Shown: one piece after another, positions 11,067-18,810 of the stretch
Position numbering within the stretch: the stretch's first letter is position 1
Layout of the letters: each line of letters starts with the position of its first letter
Assembly: GCA_016932095.1 (NCBI GenBank)
Contig: JAFGDN010000067.1
Location: 1 to 47,769 of the forward strand
DNA length: 47,769 nt
Direction of reading: 5' to 3'
From: Sedimentisphaerales bacterium
Lineage (GTDB): Bacteria; Planctomycetota; Phycisphaerae; Sedimentisphaerales; Anaerobacaceae
Made by a program: the position numbers and the translations under genes
Notes under the pieces: model-generated
The model's input: only the letters and a program-made list of their open reading frames with translations
Told to the model about the DNA's origin: nothing
Databases searched by the model: none

Positions 11067-12596
11067 TTGGATTTAAAAGGAACGAGGGTGATTAAAAAGC
11101 GACCGGCGATATTACTGCTGCTGATATTATCAGCCGCGTCATTGGCAACGGCGAATGTTATTTACGTGGACAGCAATAGCCCCGGCGACCCCGGGGCTGG
11201 AACTCTTGAAGACCCGTATCGGCGAATCCAGGCGGCCCTGGACGCCGCCGACGGAGCAGACACCGTTTTGATAAGGCCGGGTATCTATACGGGCGCCGGC
11301 AATTACAATCTGGATCCGCAGGGTAAGTCAATAATCATTTCCAGCATCGACCCCAATGACCCGGACGTTACCGCCCTCACAATCATTGACGCGGACGCAC
11401 AGGGCAGGGGTTTTTACATTCACCGCGGCGAGGACGCAAACTGCATCCTCTCGGGATTGACAATTAAAAACGCCTATACCGCCGAAATAGGCGCCGGCAT
11501 CTACTGCGAAACGGGTAATCCCACGATTATAAACTGCTCTCTCATAAATAATCACACCGGACCCGAGGGGTATGGCGGGGCTGTATTCTGCGTGGAAAGC
11601 AACTCCTTATTCATAAATTGCACCATCAGAGGAAACTCAGCACTCGACGGCGGCGGCGTATCAATCCGTGCCGGGTATCCTCAAATGATAAATTGCATCA
11701 TCAGCAACAACCACGCCGGCAGATATGGCGGCGGGGTCGATTGTTTATACGCGGGTAATCCAAATATTGTTAATTGCAGCTTGATAAGCAACACGGCCGG
11801 GCCTTCCGGCGCAGGCGGCGCCATCTCTTTGTGCGACAGCAACGTGAGCATCAAAAATAGTATCCTGTGGGCTAATGATGCGGAAAACGGAAAACAACTG
11901 TATTTGTATCCTGGCAGCAGTATTGTCGTTAGTTATTGTGATGTCCAGGGCGGCATACCGGACGTTTGTTTTGTGAACAGCGATTTAATCTGGGGCCCCG
12001 GCAACATAAATACCGACCCCTGTTTTGCGGTATTCGACCCCAACAACGACCCGAACGTATGGGATTTTCACCTGCTGAGCAGAGCGGGTCGTTGGGCTTG
12101 CGACCTTTACCCGGCCGTAGATATAACGCAGAACGGTTTTGTTGACTTGCGGGACTTTGCGGTATTGGCCGGCTTGTGGCTTCAGGAAGGCATCGGCCTT
12201 CCGGCAGACCTCGATAACAGCAATAAAGTTGACCTGCTCGACCTTAAGATAATGCTAAACGAGTATCTCGTTACTCAGCCGAAAGGTGTGTGGATTAAAG
12301 ATAACACAAGCAGCCCTTGTATCGACGCCGGTTCTCCTGATTCCGTATGGTCAAGCGAACCTTGGCCAAACGGCAAACGAATCAATATGGGCGCCTACGG
12401 CGGGACGCCTAAGGCGAGCAAAAACGGCCTTGAAACGGACTTCGACGCTGACGGCTTCGTTAATTTTGAAGATTTTTCGTATCTGGCGACAAACTGGGGC
12501 TTACAGCAGAGATGCATCGAGGACTTGGATGGCAATGCCGTTGTCAATTTAGTCGATTTTTTTGAATTTTGCACCTGGTGGCTTGAGCAATTTTAG
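11067..12596 (+). CDS. secreted right-handed beta-helix protein with dockerin-like repeats
   Basis: The 509-residue exported protein has a signal peptide (KKR then a hydrophobic stretch ending SLATA), a parallel beta-helix region with repeated NPTIINC/YPQMINC/NPNIVNC turns, and two pairs of EF-hand/dockerin-like repeats. One pair follows residue 360 and the other is at the end; examples are NGFVDLRDFAVLAGLWL and DADGFVNFEDFSYLATNW. Such repeats bind calcium and are abundant in planctomycete secreted proteins. The start is probably TTG at 11067, with GGAGGAAGG nine bases upstream. The GTG at 11088 is an alternative. The longer frame from 10992 lies inside the previous gene. No catalytic residues are identifiable. 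It may bind or trim polysaccharide. Confidence 0.82.
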   Translation: MDLKGTRVIKKRPAILLLLILSAASLATANVIYVDSNSPGDPGAGTLEDPYRRIQAALDAADGADTVLIRPGIYTGAGNYNLDPQGKSIIISSIDPNDPDVTALTIIDADAQGRGFYIHRGEDANCILSGLTIKNAYTAEIGAGIYCETGNPTIINCSLINNHTGPEGYGGAVFCVESNSLFINCTIRGNSALDGGGVSIRAGYPQMINCIISNNHAGRYGGGVDCLYAGNPNIVNCSLISNTAGPSGAGGAISLCDSNVSIKNSILWANDAENGKQLYLYPGSSIVVSYCDVQGGIPDVCFVNSDLIWGPGNINTDPCFAVFDPNNDPNVWDFHLLSRAGRWACDLYPAVDITQNGFVDLRDFAVLAGLWLQEGIGLPADLDNSNKVDLLDLKIMLNEYLVTQPKGVWIKDNTSSPCIDAGSPDSVWSSEPWPNGKRINMGAYGGTPKASKNGLETDFDADGFVNFEDFSYLATNWGLQQRCIEDLDGNAVVNLVDFFEFCTWWLEQF

Positions 12597-12684
12597 ACGC
12601 GGATTAACAAAGGATTATACCCTTCTTTGAGAACGTAGAATGTGGTATGCAACTCTTGACCAATAACTTTTCAAAACACTGGAA

Positions 12685-12726
12685 GGCAGTAAGAACGCAC
12701 CAGGTGTTCGTGGCGTTCTTACCGCC
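12685..12726. terminator. hairpin between convergent genes (possible bidirectional terminator)
   Basis: GTAAGAACGC (12689-12698) pairs with GCGTTCTTAC (12713-12722), with three further pairs outside one mismatch and a 14-base loop. It sits between the ends of the beta-helix gene and the PEP-CTERM-like gene. It lacks a long T-tract on either side, so terminator function is inferred from position. Confidence 0.5.
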
Positions 12727-12763
12727 TCCCCATCGAGCTTTTAAACGTGCAAACGAATATTTC

Positions 12764-13432
12764 CTACAGCGTCCTTCTCTTTTTCATCCATCCGACAAGA
12801 CAAACGCCGATGCCACCCAAAAGGACGGCGCCGGGGGCTGGAATGACAGGGCTGGTATGGCCTAAAAATCTTATGCCGCAATTCGGAGTCTCGTATCTCC
12901 ATCGAAACCAGCAGTCCGCGTCAAAACCTATAGCAAACACCAGCCGGCCATCGGGCTGAATGTAAGAGTTCAGCAAATCAAGCTCTTCAGCATTGAATGT
13001 ATAGGTCAAGTTGTCCACGGTCATTGGACCATCATAATCCACGAAATCTGACGACGAGCCATCAGGGTAAATCTCGTTTCCACCGTATTGCACGAGATCG
13101 TTCTGGTGCAATTGCTGATAATCATTGCCGATGAAGAGTCTATCCCCGCCAAAATACAGGCCCTGTATATCATCAGGTCCCAGTAACCGGACAAACAGCA
13201 CGTTCCTCTCCCACGCAACGCGGTTATAAATACCGGAAATTGACAGCCGCGCGTAATCTACCTCTTCGCCTGTGGGAATAGGGGTGGTTATCTTCCAGAT
13301 ATAGTATTGGTCGTGAGGAAGATCCCACAAATCGTTATCATAAGGCGTCCTGATGAAAGTGCTGTTTGCTCCGGCAAACATCGGGAACGACGCCATCAAC
13401 AATACTACAGCAAGCAAAATCGACTTTTTCAT
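12764..13432 (-). CDS. PEP-CTERM-like exported protein (candidate exosortase substrate)
   Basis: The 222-residue protein has a signal peptide (MKKSILLAVVLLMASFPMFA) and a mature beta-rich domain containing an IRTPYDNDLWDLPHDQYY opening. Its C-terminal sorting tail is a VIPAPGAVLL motif, a short hydrophobic helix with glycines, and the basic end WMKKRRTL. This is the tripartite PEP-CTERM form, with PAPG in place of PEP. Exosortase would cleave near the motif and release or anchor the protein at the surface. The start ATG at 13432 has AAAGGAG five bases upstream. A longer in-frame start about 36 codons upstream is less likely, because it would bury the signal peptide. It lies beside the exosortase locus, so pairing with that exosortase is likely. 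Confidence 0.88.
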   Translation of the reverse strand: MKKSILLAVVLLMASFPMFAGANSTFIRTPYDNDLWDLPHDQYYIWKITTPIPTGEEVDYARLSISGIYNRVAWERNVLFVRLLGPDDIQGLYFGGDRLFIGNDYQQLHQNDLVQYGGNEIYPDGSSSDFVDYDGPMTVDNLTYTFNAEELDLLNSYIQPDGRLVFAIGFDADCWFRWRYETPNCGIRFLGHTSPVIPAPGAVLLGGIGVCLVGWMKKRRTL

Positions 13433-13580
13433 AACCGCTCCTTTCAGTATCATCCGGCCGCAAATTATATGCGGGCGCTTGCTCGGCTTTCCTATTGCAC
13501 TAGCCAAAAATATTCCTTTCAAGTTAATCATGTCATCCATTTCTCCTTTCTCTCGCATAATGTTAGTAACGTACGGTTCC

Positions 13581-13835
13581 TTATATAACTTTTTGTATAA
13601 CCCTGAGCGTCTCACAGACATATTCAGGGAACTTACGATGTAACGGCAGAATCCGGGGCGCCTTGTGAGTGACATAAAAATAAAACAGAAAAAGCACGAA
13701 GAAATTGGCGGATGAAACAGTGATGGCTACGCATTTGGCGCCAAACGAAAGCCGGCTTGACCACAAAGGCCGAAGACCTTCGGTCAAGACCACGCAAACC
13801 AGACACAGCAAATTTAGAATAATACCAACAACCAC
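13581..13835 (-). CDS. possible small two-helix membrane protein
   Basis: The 84-codon frame starts with GTG at 13835, preceded by GCGGAG six bases away. It encodes two hydrophobic segments (about 1-18 and 34-56) and a basic C-terminus. It lies 150 bases downstream of a good promoter and 148 bases upstream of the PEP-CTERM-like gene on the same strand. No family is recognised. The ribosome site and helices favour a real gene, but a leader region cannot be excluded. A perfect CCGAAG/CTTCGG hairpin lies inside it. Confidence 0.42.
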   Translation of the reverse strand: MVVGIILNLLCLVCVVLTEGLRPLWSSRLSFGAKCVAITVSSANFFVLFLFYFYVTHKAPRILPLHRKFPEYVCETLRVIQKVI

Positions 13836-14225
13836 GTTTTTCTCCGCCTCCGACGTCCGTTCATAATAATTAAACTGTGGCGTCGTTCGTTAATTAAAAA
13901 GAAAGCTTTCCTACCTTCCGATCAACAGATCCGTCTCTAATCGCAGCAACGGTGGGTTCCCTCCCGTCGCTTCAACAAACAAACTTAGTAATATGATATT
14001 ATTCCTGCCAAAAATAGTCAAGGGGAAAATATAAAATTTTTACGTCCTATAATAAACATAAAAACCCAAAAAAGCTTCGTTTTTTTAAATAAATTACCCT
14101 TTATAGATTACTCTTATAGTGGTATATCAATAAATAAGAAAACAGACCTTTCGCCTCGTTGGATAACGAGCTGATTAGAGATTTTTAAGAAATGAATTTT
14201 TACGTGGTGGGAATAATTACGGGTG
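13836..14225 (-). other. AT-rich intergenic region with structured leader
   Basis: This 390-base gap holds the promoter described separately. In the expected 5' leader there is a stem of GCGACGG (13964-13970) with CCGTTGC (13946-13952), one pair being a wobble, capped by an inner GGG/CCC pairing. A smaller GATC/GATC hairpin lies at about 13919-13932. I could not match it to the c-di-GMP-I, TPP or cobalamin consensus. The part right of 14022 is A/T-rich. It contains the inverted repeat CTCGTT/AACGAG (14155-14170), a weak terminator candidate for the large cluster. Confidence 0.5.
13993..14021 (-). promoter_or_regulatory. sigma-70-type promoter upstream of the PEP-CTERM-like gene
   Basis: On the minus strand, TTGACT (14016-14021), a 17-base spacer and TATCAT (13993-13998). 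Transcription would start near 13986 and run through the hairpin leader, the small membrane frame and the PEP-CTERM-like gene. Confidence 0.7.
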
Positions 14226-14615
14226 CTAATCGCCGGTAAAACCATCATTACCGTTAACCTCACGCTGAGAGCCGTACGAGCGAGGTTCTTTCACAGGAAC
14301 GGATGTACCCTGCCTGGATGAAGCGAAATGTCTCGAGCTTTGGTCGAGGAACTTCAAAAGCATATCCAGCTTTCTTTGCACGTGAATACGGCGATAAACA
14401 TTACGCAGGTGGGTCTTGACGGTTGCACTTCTAATCTTTAATTTCGCTGCGATTTCTTCGTTGCTAAAACCACTGCAGACATATCTTGCTACTTCAAGCT
14501 CTCGCGGGCTTATCCGAAAATACTTGCGGATAAAGAGCCACTGCGCGTCATCTAAGATGCGAACCTGCGGTCTATCGTATGAGATATCGCCGGGATTTTC
14601 TCTTGGCCTGGGCAT
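14226..14615 (-). CDS. LuxR-type DNA-binding regulator without receiver domain
   Basis: The 129-residue protein has a C-terminal-type LuxR helix-turn-helix at about 35-95 (ISPRELEVARYVCSGFSNEE followed by IAAKLKIRSATVKTHLRNVY). The N-terminus is short and lacks the phosphoacceptor receiver domain of response regulators. It is the last gene of the large cluster. Its ATG lies one base after the stop of the TPR gene, with AAGGGGAG upstream, so it is co-expressed with the structural genes. I chose ATG 14615 over the upstream frame inside the TPR gene. It could control the cluster or the PEP-CTERM-like gene next to it. The signal it responds to is unknown. Confidence 0.86.
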   Translation of the reverse strand: MPRPRENPGDISYDRPQVRILDDAQWLFIRKYFRISPRELEVARYVCSGFSNEEIAAKLKIRSATVKTHLRNVYRRIHVQRKLDMLLKFLDQSSRHFASSRQGTSVPVKEPRSYGSQREVNGNDGFTGD

Positions 14616-14616
14616 A

Positions 14617-17600
14617 TCAGCTCCCCTTGGATAATTTATCGAGGAGCTTTTTCGCTTCGGCCAGGTCATCGGCGGTCAGCCCCTCTTTCTCATTGTTCAA
14701 GTCCAATGCTTTTTTAAGTGTTTCTGTTGCCCGGTCTGTTTGACCAAGTTTTTCCTGAATCCTTGCCAGGTGAAAATTCGTTGCCGCCAGCGACCTGGAA
14801 TCGGGCGGGTAAAGCAGAATACATCGGCTCAAATCGTCAGCCGCACGCTGATACAGACCCAGCCGGTACAGCGTTACTCCCCTCGTATCGAGCAGGTCAA
14901 CGTAGTTTGGCTCGATTTCGAGACCCTTATCGGCAAGGTCCAGCGCCTGCCGGTACTGTTTCTGGTCCTCACAAAGAATCCAGGCGAGATTATTCAACGC
15001 CACGACGTTTTTCGGGTCGTTTTTGAGAACCTGTCTGTAAAGACCGACGGCCTCGTTTGTTCGGCCGACGGTCTGCAACAATAAAGCAAGCGAATAACCG
15101 GCCGAGGCGGAATTCGGCTTCGATTCAATAACTCTGCGAAGTAAATCCTCTGCTATTTTGACTGGTTCATTTTCCTTGTCTGAGGCAAGCTGGCGGGCCA
15201 GAGCCACGGCAACGTTTACGTCATCCGGATGCGACTGCAGCCAGTTTTTAATTTTCCCGTCAACTTCAGGCCACAATTTGTCTTCGGACAGCAGCCGAAC
15301 CTGCACTAACAAAGGCACGGGGTCGTCGGGCGACGACTTTTCGAGTGAGTCGAAAATCTCCGACGCCTCCTTATGTTTTGACGATTTATAAAGAGCCGTT
15401 CCGAGCGAAATTTGCAGCATTCGCCGGTCGACGGCCTTTTCTTGAACGTTCAATTGCGAGTTGAGCAAATCCATCGCATGTTCATACTGGCCGGCGGCGA
15501 CAAGCGTATCGGCAAGATACGTGGTTACCTGGACGTCGTTTGGGTCCAACTCGTGCAGGGCAGTTAAAGTTGGGACTGCCAGATGTGGGGAATGCTGGCC
15601 TTCGATTTGGGCCTTTAAAAGCAGTAACTCCTTGTCCTTAGGCAGCCGGACAAGACCCTCGAGAACAATATTAAGTGCATCAGCGGGCTTTCCCCGTCGA
15701 AGAGCTGTTTCAGCCAGAAGCTTCCATACCTCACTTGTCGCCGGATGCTCTTTTTTTATGTCTTCGAGGATTGAACTCGCCTGCTCCAGCGAAACGGATG
15801 TTTGCAGCGCTACAAGCATTTGCGCCTTGTAAATGCGAAGCTCCAGGTCATCAGGATTCGACTGCAGGGCGTCGTCGAGCAAAACCAGCCCCTGTCGGAT
15901 TTGTTCGGGGTCGGCGGCCAGGTAAAGTAAAATTGCACGTTTCTGGATACGGACGTTATCAGGTTCAAGAAGCATCGCGCGTTTTATATCCGAAGCGGCC
16001 TCAGCGTCGTGTCCGACTGAGCGATAAAAATCGCTTCTCGCCAGCAGCGGCTCAATGCTGTTTGGCTCAATCGATACGGCCCTGTCGAAATCGGCGGCGG
16101 CCGTGTCGTTTTGGCCCAGCATCGCAGCGGTTTTACCCCGTAGAACCAGTGCGCTGCTGTTATTTAACCTCTCGACGAGTTTATCGCATATACGAATGGC
16201 TTCTTCTGAAGCGCCATTTCGAATTTTCATCTCCACTTTTGCTGCCACGGCGGGCAGGAAATCGGGGTCGTCGGCAATCAAATCGTTAAGCAGTTTTTCA
16301 GCGTCGTCCAACTGCCCCTGCTGAATTTTCAAAAGCGCCAAAGATAAACCTGCGGACTGATTTTTCCGGTCGGCGGCAAAGATATCCTCAAGCAAAACGG
16401 CTGCCGAATCGAAGTCGGCCGTCCTGATAAAGCTTTGAAGCTGAAGCTGTTTGAGCCGAGGATTCTTCTTTGTAATTTCGGCTGAATTTCGTATTAACTT
16501 GTCGGCACGGTCATATTCACCGGCTTGATACATAGCCGCGGCCGCCTGGACCACTATTTGAGCGTCGCCGGGTGAATGTCTAATCGCCTCATCATACGTT
16601 GCTATCGCCAGACGGATGTCTTTTGCCTTTTCATAGGCAGCGGCTAAAAGCATTCGACTTGGCTGGTCATCGGGGTCTTTCAGGAGATTTTCTTTCAAAA
16701 TCGCAACAATCTGCGGATAGTATGCGTTGAAATCTTTGGCGTTAAACCAGAATCTTGCCTGCTCGTATCGCCATTGCCCGCCGGCGTCGCCTTCGAGCGT
16801 CTTGATTGTATCGATAAGCTGCTGCGATTGGGCCGGGTTTTTCATAACTTCCGGGCAGGTCAGCATTGAACGAAGGACAGTTATATCTTTGGGGAACTCG
16901 ACACAGAGCCGAGAAAGCAGCTCGCACTGTTTCGCCGGCTGATTCAAGCCGGCGTACAGACCCGCCAGCAGAAAACCCATCTGTTTTTTGGCCGATGTAG
17001 TTTTTCCCTGCTCAAACGCCCGATTGACGATATCAACGCACCGCTGTTTTTCATTTTTAGCCCATAAATTGCTTATACAAGCCCGAACCAATGCGACCGA
17101 ATCGGGTGTTTTTTCGAGTGAATCAGTTAAAAGATTCATTGCCTGACCGGCTTTACCCTCGGCAAAAAGCAAATCCGCCTCGGCGATTACGACCCGCGTA
17201 TCAGAAGGATATAAATTCTTTATTTCATTAAGGATTCGACGGGCTTCGTTAAAGTCAGGTCGATTAACAGCCAACTGCAATCTCAGTAGTTTCACCTCTA
17301 TGGAGCCGCCAGTTGCGAGCTCGAGCTTCCGGGTATAATTTTCGAGGTCGATTTTTTCCTGCACATTTGCCCCTCCCTGCTCATCATACGCCAGGCGCGA
17401 CCTCGCAAGGGCGTATGCAAAGCCGGCATTTGCGTCATCAGGCGCGAGCTCAACGGCAATACGGGAGTGCTGCATCGATTCCGCCCATTTTCCGGCCTCG
17501 CCGAGCAATCGCGCCAATTCAATCCTGGCCGCAACAAACTTTGGCTCTTCGGAAACAAGAACACGCAACTGTTTAATGGCGGATTGGCGGTCGCCGAGTT

Positions 17601-18789
17601 TCAGGAAGGTTCTTGCGAGAGCAAACCGGAGGGTTTCCGGCTGCTTTCCAAGGTCAATCGCTCTTTGCCAGCATCTTACGGCTTCATACCACTGGCCGTT
17701 GGCGTCGGCGAGCAAGCCATTGAGAAACTCCGTTGTAACAGGGGTAATATCTTTCTGTCGCAGCTGGGATATGCAGTCAGCCGCCTCTTCCAATCGGCCG
17801 CTTCGAATATACAGCTCGGCAGCAATCGGCATAAAATCCCAGGGCTGCCGCTCAAGCTGTTTAGAGGCCCTCTGCGCGACTTCACTCATCAACTCACGTG
17901 AGCCGGACGCAATAGCCAGCGACGCCCAGACGCGCCATAACAACTGATTTGAGGGGTCAACGGCCTCAGCAATTTCGAGGTGTTGACGCGCCTGCTGCAA
18001 ACGTCCTGTGCCGACAAGCTGTTCGGCGAGCTGGATTCTGACGTTTGGGCCGTCGCAGTTTTTTGAAGCGGCCAGGTTGAAATCTGCAATTGCCTGAGCC
18101 GTTTGGTCTTGGCGGCGGTGAAACGCTCCCCTGCAAATCAGCGCCATTGCCGAATCGGGATTATTTTTAACTGCCTCCTCAAACCAGAATTGAGGCGTTA
18201 CACTGAAATCCTCCGGCCTTTGCTCGACCAGCCTGCCGAGTGAATCGTACGCATATATCTCATCGGGATTATTTTTTATGATTTTTTCAAGCTCCGCGGC
18301 GGCATCCTTAAATTTACGCTGACCGGCCAAAGCCAGCGCCATTAATCGTTGCAGCTCAGGGGTTTGGGAGGATTGAAGCGCCCTGCCTGCCACAAGCTCA
18401 GCATCTCCGGACATGCCAACCCCAAGGTATAACTCAGTTAACCTTGTCGCGGCCTCAACATGGCCGGGTGCGAGGCGTAATATGTTCCGATAAGCAGCAA
18501 TTGCCTGCTGAATATTTCCCTCCTTCAAGGGCCTGATGTTAAGCTGGCTATCGGCGTATTTGAGCAAAACAGGGATATCATCCTGGACGATGGCAAGGTA
18601 TCTTCCGAGCTGGTTTGCCGCCTCATTCCACTGACCTTGTTCGTATGCCTTACTACCGATTTTCAGCCCTGCGGAAGAGCGTCTTCCCCGCTGCCAGTGG
18701 CGCAGCCCCAATGCCGTAGCCGCTAAAACGGCCAATCCAAGCACTAAAACAACGAACAGTGTCCAGTTGAAGTAACGCCTCATCAGCAT
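14617..18789 (-). CDS. giant membrane-anchored TPR protein (PrsT-like)
   Basis: The 1390-residue protein has one N-terminal membrane helix (about 9-29) after a basic start, then tetratricopeptide repeats almost to the end. Repeat signatures such as AYEQGQWNEAANQLGRYL, PEDFSVTPQFWFEEAVKNNP and VALNNLAWILC recur every 34 residues or so. Exosortase loci of Proteobacteria carry a large TPR lipoprotein called PrsT. This one has a transmembrane anchor instead of a lipobox and is larger. TPR arrays make protein contacts, so it probably scaffolds the polysaccharide/sorting machinery in the periplasm. AGGAG precedes both ATG 18789 (spacing 3) and ATG 18783 (spacing 9). The second is equally possible. 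Confidence 0.88.
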   Translation of the reverse strand: MLMRRYFNWTLFVVLVLGLAVLAATALGLRHWQRGRRSSAGLKIGSKAYEQGQWNEAANQLGRYLAIVQDDIPVLLKYADSQLNIRPLKEGNIQQAIAAYRNILRLAPGHVEAATRLTELYLGVGMSGDAELVAGRALQSSQTPELQRLMALALAGQRKFKDAAAELEKIIKNNPDEIYAYDSLGRLVEQRPEDFSVTPQFWFEEAVKNNPDSAMALICRGAFHRRQDQTAQAIADFNLAASKNCDGPNVRIQLAEQLVGTGRLQQARQHLEIAEAVDPSNQLLWRVWASLAIASGSRELMSEVAQRASKQLERQPWDFMPIAAELYIRSGRLEEAADCISQLRQKDITPVTTEFLNGLLADANGQWYEAVRCWQRAIDLGKQPETLRFALARTFLKLGDRQSAIKQLRVLVSEEPKFVAARIELARLLGEAGKWAESMQHSRIAVELAPDDANAGFAYALARSRLAYDEQGGANVQEKIDLENYTRKLELATGGSIEVKLLRLQLAVNRPDFNEARRILNEIKNLYPSDTRVVIAEADLLFAEGKAGQAMNLLTDSLEKTPDSVALVRACISNLWAKNEKQRCVDIVNRAFEQGKTTSAKKQMGFLLAGLYAGLNQPAKQCELLSRLCVEFPKDITVLRSMLTCPEVMKNPAQSQQLIDTIKTLEGDAGGQWRYEQARFWFNAKDFNAYYPQIVAILKENLLKDPDDQPSRMLLAAAYEKAKDIRLAIATYDEAIRHSPGDAQIVVQAAAAMYQAGEYDRADKLIRNSAEITKKNPRLKQLQLQSFIRTADFDSAAVLLEDIFAADRKNQSAGLSLALLKIQQGQLDDAEKLLNDLIADDPDFLPAVAAKVEMKIRNGASEEAIRICDKLVERLNNSSALVLRGKTAAMLGQNDTAAADFDRAVSIEPNSIEPLLARSDFYRSVGHDAEAASDIKRAMLLEPDNVRIQKRAILLYLAADPEQIRQGLVLLDDALQSNPDDLELRIYKAQMLVALQTSVSLEQASSILEDIKKEHPATSEVWKLLAETALRRGKPADALNIVLEGLVRLPKDKELLLLKAQIEGQHSPHLAVPTLTALHELDPNDVQVTTYLADTLVAAGQYEHAMDLLNSQLNVQEKAVDRRMLQISLGTALYKSSKHKEASEIFDSLEKSSPDDPVPLLVQVRLLSEDKLWPEVDGKIKNWLQSHPDDVNVAVALARQLASDKENEPVKIAEDLLRRVIESKPNSASAGYSLALLLQTVGRTNEAVGLYRQVLKNDPKNVVALNNLAWILCEDQKQYRQALDLADKGLEIEPNYVDLLDTRGVTLYRLGLYQRAADDLSRCILLYPPDSRSLAATNFHLARIQEKLGQTDRATETLKKALDLNNEKEGLTADDLAEAKKLLDKLSKGS

Positions 18790-18810
18790 ATTCTCCTGAG
18801 CAAAGAGCCG

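Noticed and set aside
13433-13540. Longer start for the PEP-CTERM-like protein (MDDMINL...)
   Set aside because: It would place about 36 residues before a classical signal peptide, and the downstream ATG has the better-spaced AAAGGAG.
13836-13986. c-di-GMP (GEMM) riboswitch in the PEP-CTERM leader
   Set aside because: The GGTAGG-like and hairpin elements recalled it, but the conserved core (GCACAGGGCAAACC and the CGCAAAGCCTCCGGCC-type block) is absent.
14069-14090. A-rich/T-rich GCTTCG repeat as intrinsic terminator or mobile-element end
   Set aside because: Stem would be only A-T pairs; it shares AAAAAAGCTTCG with the tRNA terminator by chance, as flanks differ.
15675-16289. 204-codon plus-strand frame inside the TPR gene
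   Set aside because: Low-complexity, Arg/Pro-rich translation typical of antisense frames; the TPR pattern on the other strand is unbroken.
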